A model generated the notes under the pieces. The model saw only the letters and a program-made list of their open reading frames with translations. It was not told the origin of the DNA and did no database searches. A DNA stretch of 64,000 nucleotides from an uncultured Opitutaceae bacterium. GTDB taxonomy: Bacteria; Verrucomicrobiota; Verrucomicrobiia; Opitutales; Opitutaceae. Each line of letters opens with the position of its first letter. Within the stretch, counting starts at the first letter, position 1. The stretch covers positions 1-64,000 of the forward strand of contig CAITEC010000063.1 of assembly GCA_903891325.1 (NCBI GenBank). The letters run 5' to 3'. This document shows positions 57,889-64,000 of the stretch, piece after piece. The position numbers were made by a program, and so were the translations under genes.

Positions 57889-58701
57889 CTGGCCGGTGTC
57901 ATGACCGGTCAGTCACATGACAAAGGAGCTGAGCGGCTAGGGGCGATCAGAAACCGCCCTCGAGCCGAGTCAGGCGGACGGAACGTTTCGATCCGGCCGC
58001 CGACGCAGTTACCCAGAGGGTTTCGGCTGCTACTGCGCAGACCAGAACGCAGTCGCGTTTCCCGGCGGGACGACCCCGCCAAAAGGCCCCGTGCGGAAAA
58101 AACGGACGGGGCGCGTAAGGGAGGCGCGGCGGCGCGGAGAGAGCGGGCCAGGCAAAGCCCGTCAAACCTCCTCATTGGGCGGTCCCGCCAAGCGGGCTCA
58201 CCCAACTGCAAAGCGAACGCAGCCTGAGAGTTAAGAGGTCAGACCCGTAACACGGGGCAAACGGCCGGCCAAAAGCCGGCGCCGTCCCCGTGGCAACGGT
58301 GCCGACGCGAAGAACACACTTGTAGGCGTGTCTGCACCACGTCCGGCGTGCCGTCCCCGGCAGGGGGCGACCGAACCGGGCGAAGAGGCCTCACTCAACA
58401 AACTCCAGCCAGAAATGGTCGGAGCGATCCCGCCATGAGATCGAGAACTTCGCATGCCGCGAAGAGTGGCGTCGGGGAACACACGGCCCGCGAAAGCGAG
58501 AGCGCCAAACGTGTGTGCCGGGAAAGAGCGAGTGGCGACCGCCCACCCCCATTTTTAGCCCCGGGACCTTACGGTTCCGGGGCTAAATTATGTATGGGCC
58601 TCGCGATGCGAGCCCATACACCCGCCGTAGTCCGCAAGCGCGGACGAAGGAGGGTCTTACCCCCAGTCAGCGGCGGATCGCATAGGTCCCATAGGACCTA
58701 T
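57889..58701 (+). ncRNA. candidate large structured RNA (about 800 nt), family unknown
   Basis: No protein gene is supported here; the short frames present are low-complexity. The interval has many stems: 57935-57945 with 57955-57966, 57973-57982 with 57992-58001, GCCCCGT/ACGGGGC (58086/58106), GCCGGC/GCCGGC (58264/58275), CTTCGC/GCGAAG (58448/58459), CGC-GAAA-GCG (58489), an 11-bp stem TTTAGCCCCGG/CCGGGGCTAAA (58554/58577), TGTATGGG+CTCGC/GCGAG+CCCATACA (58591-58620), GTCCGC/GCGGAC (58630/58640) inside CCGCCG/CGGCGG (58622/58671), and ATAGGTCC/GGACCTAT (58682/58694). The GNRA loop and A-rich unpaired stretches favour the plus strand. I see none of the conserved motifs of RNase P RNA, tmRNA, SRP or 6S RNA. 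Ends are approximate; a hairpin CTGGCCGGT/ACCGGTCAG marks the left side. Confidence 0.7.
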
Positions 58702-58794
58702 AGCCTGTTGCCTGGGCCTGTTTGCCAATCCAGTGGGTGATTCCGCGTCTGTCGGTGCCAATCGGACTATTCGCGGTCGGGCCCGCCCGTCTGC

Positions 58795-58812
58795 GTGCCC
58801 CTTTTGGGGCAC
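58795..58812 (+). promoter_or_regulatory. hairpin in the typA leader
   Basis: GTGCCCC-TTTT-GGGGCAC is a perfect 7-bp stem with a four-T loop, about 90 bp before the typA ATG. It lacks a following T run, so it is more likely a leader structure (possibly cold-responsive, as typA often is) than a terminator. The region 58702-58904 otherwise holds only the typA leader. Confidence 0.4.
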
Positions 58813-58904
58813 TCCGCCGGGCATTTGGGCTTTGCGTCTGTTCTGCTTGCTTACGGTTCGTGGTCGGTTCACGATGGGCATCTTTTTCAAAACTTTTGGC
58901 CCAA

Positions 58905-60725
<1,821 letters not shown>

Positions 60726-60728
60726 GCG

Positions 60729-61109
60729 CTACGCCGTCGCCTTGCGGTAGCCCTCCGCGTCGAGGAGGGCCGCCGCCTCCCCCGCATCGGCAACCTTCAG
60801 CCGCGCGATCCAGCCCCCGGCAAAGGGTTCGCGGTTGAGCAGGTCCGGGCTCGCCTCGAGCGCAGCATTCGCGGAAACCACCGTCCCGGAGACCGGGGCG
60901 TAGATGTCCGACGCCGCCTTCACCGACTCGACCACGCCGAACACCTCTCCGGCCTTCACGGTGGCGCCGACCTTCGGCAATTGGACGTAGGTGATGTCTC
61001 CAAGGGAACCCTGGGCGTAGTCGGTGATGCCGACCGTCGCCACCCCTTCCTCGATTTTCGCCCATTCGTGGGACTTTGCGTAGCGGAGGTTCTCGGGGAT
61101 GTTGCTCAT
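60729..61109 (-). CDS. gcvH: glycine cleavage system H protein
   Basis: Lipoyl carrier shuttling the aminomethyl group between P, T and L proteins. 126 aa. The lipoylation site is Lys64 in GVVESVKAASDIYAPVSG; other family parts are YAKSHEWAKIEEGVATVGIT and GDITYVQLPKVGA. The ATG overlaps the gcvT stop (ATGA). It is the last gene of this transcript; no gcvP follows because typA converges here. Confidence 0.96.
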   Translation of the reverse strand: MSNIPENLRYAKSHEWAKIEEGVATVGITDYAQGSLGDITYVQLPKVGATVKAGEVFGVVESVKAASDIYAPVSGTVVSANAALEASPDLLNREPFAGGWIARLKVADAGEAAALLDAEGYRKATA

Positions 61110-62224
61110 GGATGCGCTGGGTTGGCTGACTTTCCCATAGGGACAAAGGGGGGCTTGACGGGGTGCAGGGGAATCCTTGCTCCCCGAATCTCGGCGAAAA
61201 GCGGGCCGCAAACGAAGGCCGCCGGCACCAGCGCCGAGCCGATCGCCTCGTTCAGCATGGGCGACAGCGTGCCGGAGAGGACGCGTCCGACAGGGGCGCC
61301 CCCGGTGTCCAGGACCGGGGAGTCCGCCCGCACGATCCGGCGATCGCCTGTCCGGAAAAAAACGACGCGGCGCGGGGACCCGGCCCGCTTCTCCTCCTGA
61401 AGGGCGGCCTTCCCGACAAAATCGCCGGCCTTGCCCAGCTTGACGGTCCAGCCAAGCCCGGCCGTCAGGGGCGATATCCCGCGCGATAGCTCGTGGCCGT
61501 AGAGCGGGTAACCGGCCTCAAGGCGGAGGCTGTCGCGCGCTCCCAGGCCGCAGGGCTGCAGCCCGACGGGCGCCCCCGCCGCCAGGAGCGCGGCGGCGAG
61601 CTTTTCGGACTCCGACGGCGCGTGATAGAGCTCAAACCCGTCCTCGCCGGTGTACCCGGTCCGGCTGATCAGGCAGGGGACCCCGCCGACGGCGCCTTCC
61701 CGGAAGTGATAGGTCTTGAGTGATTTCAGGTCGTCGCCCGCCAGCGACTGGACAATTCCGGCCGCCGCGGGTCCCTGCACGGCGAGAAGCGCGGTGTCCG
61801 CCGAGCGGTCGGTCACGCTCACCGCCTGCCCGGCCGCCCTCTCCAGGATCCACGCCAGGTCCCCGTCGAGGTTACCGGCGTTCACGCAAAGCAGATAGTC
61901 CCCGGTGCCGCGCATGTACACCAGCAGGTCGTCGACGACCCCTCCGTCCGGCAGGCACATCGGGGAGTAAAGCGCCCTGCCGGGGAAGAGCGCTCCCACA
62001 TCGTTTGTGACCAGCCCGTCGAGGAAGGCGCCCGCCCCGGGACCCTTCACGTCGAATTCCCCCATGTGGCTGACGTCAAAGAGTCCCGCGGCCGAGCGCA
62101 CGGCCCTGTGCTCCTCGAGGATGCTGCGGTACTGGACGGGCATCTCCCAACCGGCGAAGTCCACCATCCGCGCACCCTGCGCGACATGGAACTGGTAGAG
62201 CGACGTGCGTTTCAATCCTGCCAT
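61106..62224 (-). CDS. gcvT: glycine cleavage system T protein (aminomethyltransferase)
   Basis: Transfers the methylene group to tetrahydrofolate and releases ammonia. 372 aa. Motifs: MVDFAGWEMPVQYRSILEEH near the N-terminus, FDVSHMGEFDVKGPGA, SRTGYTGEDGFELY, CGLGARDSLRLEAGYPLYGHEL and the C-terminal GRVLSGTLSPMLNEAIGSAL. Length is standard. The 78-bp gap to the divergent CNNM gene is too short for a glycine riboswitch and none is seen. Confidence 0.96.
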   Translation of the reverse strand: MAGLKRTSLYQFHVAQGARMVDFAGWEMPVQYRSILEEHRAVRSAAGLFDVSHMGEFDVKGPGAGAFLDGLVTNDVGALFPGRALYSPMCLPDGGVVDDLLVYMRGTGDYLLCVNAGNLDGDLAWILERAAGQAVSVTDRSADTALLAVQGPAAAGIVQSLAGDDLKSLKTYHFREGAVGGVPCLISRTGYTGEDGFELYHAPSESEKLAAALLAAGAPVGLQPCGLGARDSLRLEAGYPLYGHELSRGISPLTAGLGWTVKLGKAGDFVGKAALQEEKRAGSPRRVVFFRTGDRRIVRADSPVLDTGGAPVGRVLSGTLSPMLNEAIGSALVPAAFVCGPLFAEIRGARIPLHPVKPPFVPMGKSANPAHP

Positions 62225-62302
62225 CCCCGGAGTTTACGGCATCAGCCCCGGGGCGGCGCAAGAATCTTGTGCTCGGCGCCGATTCCCGGCTTATCATTGG
62301 GG

Positions 62303-63328
62303 ATGCCCGCGATAGCCGTTGCCATCGTCCTCACGCTCGCCGTCTCCTTCGTGTGCTCCCTCACCGAGGCCATCGTCCTGAGCGCGACCACGGCTGAGCT
62401 GGAGTCGCTCAAAAAGTCCTATCCGACGCGGGGACAATGCTTTGAGGTGATGCGTTCCCGGATCGACGAGACGATATCCGCCATCCTCACGCTCAACACC
62501 CTGGCCAACGGCGTCGGTTCGGTGATCGTGGGCGCGCTCTGCGCCCGGACGTTCGGCGGATCATCCCTCGTCTATGTGACTCCGGTTTTCGCCGTCGTGC
62601 TCCTTGTCGGTTCCGAGGTGCTGCCGAAGAACATCGGCGTCGCCTACCGCAGGCGCCTGCTCCCCGGCGTGGTCTACCCGCTTTGGTGGCTGCGCCGGGT
62701 GCTCACGCCGGTCACCTGGCTGTGCAACCGCTTTGTCCGGCTCTTCGTGCGGACCTCCGACCACATCTACCGGTCCGACGAGGAGATCATGCTCCTGGCC
62801 GAGCGCGGCGCGAAGCAGGGAACCCTGTCCAAGAGCGAGTCCCGGATCATCGCCAACGCGCTCTCGCTGGATGATGTGCGCGTGAGCGCGATCATGACCC
62901 CCCGGACGGTCGTGGCGGCGCTTCCGGCGAAGGCCTCCGTCGCCGACGCCTTTCGCGAGTTTCCAAACCTGCGCTTCGGGCGTTTTCCCGTGTACGGGAG
63001 GAATCTCGACGACATCGTCGGCGTCGTCCGACGGAGGGACCTGCACAGCGCCAAGGCCAACGACCAGGACGCCGTCCTGGTCGAGCAGCTCATGCTCGAG
63101 CCCCATTTCATCCCGGAGACGGCGACGGTCGGCGCGGCGCTCCAGGTTTTCCTGAAGGCCCACCAGAAGCTGCTGATCGCGGTGGATGAGTTCGGCGCGA
63201 CCTCCGGGGTGATCTCCCTGGAGGACATCATGGAGCACCTGCTCGGTTCGGAGATTTTCGAGAAGGACGATGTCGCCGTCGACATGCGCGAATTCGCCCG
63301 CTCGCACCAGGAGCGCCAGAAGAAATAG
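62303..63328 (+). CDS. CNNM/CorC-type membrane protein with CBS pair
   Basis: 341 aa. The N-terminal DUF21/CNNM membrane domain (about 1-150; LTLAVSFVCSLTEAIVLSAT, TLNTLANGVGSVIVGAL, LLVGSEVLPKNIGVAYRR) is followed by two CBS domains (SAIMTPRTVVAALPAKASV; FGRFPVYGRNLDDIVGVV; DEFGATSGVISLEDIMEHLL). It ends soon after the second CBS domain, so the C-terminal CorC_HlyC domain of many relatives is absent. Likely a magnesium or cobalt transport/efflux protein. The ATG (MPAIAVAIVL) is chosen to begin at the first membrane helix. Its stop is 1 bp from lgt. Confidence 0.88.
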   Translation: MPAIAVAIVLTLAVSFVCSLTEAIVLSATTAELESLKKSYPTRGQCFEVMRSRIDETISAILTLNTLANGVGSVIVGALCARTFGGSSLVYVTPVFAVVLLVGSEVLPKNIGVAYRRRLLPGVVYPLWWLRRVLTPVTWLCNRFVRLFVRTSDHIYRSDEEIMLLAERGAKQGTLSKSESRIIANALSLDDVRVSAIMTPRTVVAALPAKASVADAFREFPNLRFGRFPVYGRNLDDIVGVVRRRDLHSAKANDQDAVLVEQLMLEPHFIPETATVGAALQVFLKAHQKLLIAVDEFGATSGVISLEDIMEHLLGSEIFEKDDVAVDMREFARSHQERQKK

Positions 63329-63329
63329 G

Positions 63330-64000
63330 ATGAACGCACCGCTCGCCCCCCTCGCCTACTGGGTGGATAATTTCGGCCCCTTCCTCGGGCCGCATTGGGG
63401 CCGGATCGGCGTCCGCTATTACGGGCTGTCCTATGTCGCGGGTTTCCTGGCCGGGGCGTGGCTCCTGCGCCGCTACGCGCGGGCCGGCCGCTCGCTGGTC
63501 TCCGCGGAAAAGGTCGGCGACCTGATGGTCTGGATCGTCCTCGGGGTTCTGCTCGGGGGGCGCCTCGGCTTCTTCCTGCTCTACCAGCTCGGCACACTGA
63601 GGGAGGACCCGCTCGCGATCCTTCGGGTGTGGGACGGCGGCATGTCCAGCCACGGCGGGTTCCTCGGGGTCGCCGCCGCGCTCTGGTTTTTCTCGCGCTC
63701 CGAGAAGATTCCCTTCCTGCACCTTTGCGACATCACCGCGTCCGCGGCCTCGATCGGGCTGTTCTTCGGGCGAATCGCGAATTTCATCAATGGCGAACTC
63801 TGGGGCAAGATTACGGACGTGCCCTGGGCTGTGATCTTTCCGCGCAGCGAGCCGGACGCGCCGCTCTACCTGGTCTCACCGCGCCATCCCTCGCAGTTGT
63901 ACGAGGCGGGCCTCGAGGGCCTTCTCCTTTTCGCGTTTATCCAGCTCCGGTTCTGGCGCAGCGACATTGTCCGGAAGCAGCCCGGCCGCCTGGGCGGCGA
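63330..64000 (+). CDS. lgt: prolipoprotein diacylglyceryl transferase (Lgt), 3' end cut by the window
   Basis: Membrane enzyme adding diacylglycerol to the lipobox Cys of prolipoproteins. 223 codons are visible, in frame to the edge; the full protein is usually 260-300 aa. The N-terminus MNAPLAPLAYWVDNFGPFLG leads to VRYYGLSYVAGFLAGAWLL; then GGRLGFFLLYQ, WDGGMSSHGGFLGV, the signature GLFFGRIANFINGELWGK and SPRHPSQLYEAGLEG. The essential His and Arg/Asn motifs are present. The ATG follows the CNNM stop after one base (AGGATG), so it is coupled. Confidence 0.95.
   Translation, partial: MNAPLAPLAYWVDNFGPFLGPHWGRIGVRYYGLSYVAGFLAGAWLLRRYARAGRSLVSAEKVGDLMVWIVLGVLLGGRLGFFLLYQLGTLREDPLAILRVWDGGMSSHGGFLGVAAALWFFSRSEKIPFLHLCDITASAASIGLFFGRIANFINGELWGKITDVPWAVIFPRSEPDAPLYLVSPRHPSQLYEAGLEGLLLFAFIQLRFWRSDIVRKQPGRLGG

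Noticed and set aside
57889-58701. RNase P RNA, tmRNA, SRP RNA or 6S RNA as identity of the structured region
   Set aside because: I looked for the RNase P GAGGAAAGTCC-type and GGTAAGAGC-type motifs, a tmRNA tag frame with a tRNA-like end, and the SRP GGAAGG/AGCA loop. None was found on either strand.
57889-58701. Group II intron
   Set aside because: No domain V hairpin with AGC and a GAAA tetraloop, no GTGYG 5' end and no reverse-transcriptase gene are visible.
57901-58740. Short plus-strand frames (108 and 130 codons) in the hrpB-typA gap
   Set aside because: Both are Arg/Pro-rich low-complexity, cross several strong hairpins, and show no family motif or ribosome binding site.
58722-58904. 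N-terminal 61-residue extension of TypA
   Set aside because: The family starts at MNQSIRNIAIIAHVDHGKTT; the upstream part overlaps a perfect hairpin and has no similarity.
62225-62302. Glycine riboswitch before gcvT
   Set aside because: The divergent gap is only 78 bp and shows no tandem aptamer pattern.

Overview
The window looks like a stretch of chromosome from a GC-rich, Gram-negative bacterium of the Verrucomicrobiota, most plausibly an Opitutales/Opitutaceae relative. The signs are a fused SecDF with YajC upstream, an LptD-like outer-membrane protein, a plant/cyanobacterial-type IspH with a very long N-terminal part, a classical menaquinone (Men) pathway, and giant secreted Ig/NHL proteins that end in the roughly 150-residue ARLINLSARxxVGTG-type repeat common in exported proteins of this phylum. 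The assignment is inference; no rRNA gene is present. Genes are packed tightly, with many 4-base ATGA/GTGA overlaps. Many starts have no obvious Shine-Dalgarno sequence, and several are TTG or GTG.

Layout. 0-8.3 kb (minus strand): metG-menF-menD-MASE1 hybrid histidine kinase-menB, a probable operon with a sensor kinase inside a menaquinone cluster. 8.5-11 kb (minus): ribD-rdgB and a metallo-beta-lactamase hydrolase. 11-16.6 kb (plus): leuB-alaS-ispH. 16.6-23 kb (minus): an exported barrel-like protein, glgB and ppc. 23.3-28.3 kb (plus): lptD, rsmB, scpA, a small conserved-looking gene and a thioredoxin. 28.3-32 kb (minus): menA, acylphosphatase, an HDOD protein and an MFS exporter. 32.3-41.5 kb (plus): an accessory exported block made of a small unknown protein, a secreted protein of the type often paired with matrixins, and two giant secreted proteins with Ig, NHL and repeat domains. 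A tRNA-Arg(ACG) follows. 41.7-48.3 kb: a giant AsmA-like protein diverging from a short MscS-like channel, and an exported unknown. 48.3-53 kb (minus): yajC-secDF-recJ. 53-57.6 kb: speA converging on hrpB. 57.6-58.9 kb: a 1.3-kb region with no protein gene, holding two perfect DnaA boxes and a probable large structured RNA. 58.9-64 kb: typA, gcvT-gcvH (minus), a CNNM/CBS membrane protein and the start of lgt.

Most of the window is housekeeping. Four things stand out. First, the region at 57.9-58.7 kb has at least ten strong stems, a GNRA tetraloop and A-rich loops, and looks like an unidentified RNA of about 800 nt on the plus strand. Second, the two giant exported proteins are built on protease folds whose catalytic residues are replaced: all three zinc histidines in the matrixin-like protein, and the catalytic serine in the sedolisin-like protein. 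They look like paired pseudoproteases used as scaffolds or binding proteins. Third, two dispersed nested-palindrome repeats at 8.4 and 26.6 kb differ in inner-stem sequence but keep the pairing and the GTT loop. Fourth, a sensor kinase is embedded in the men operon.
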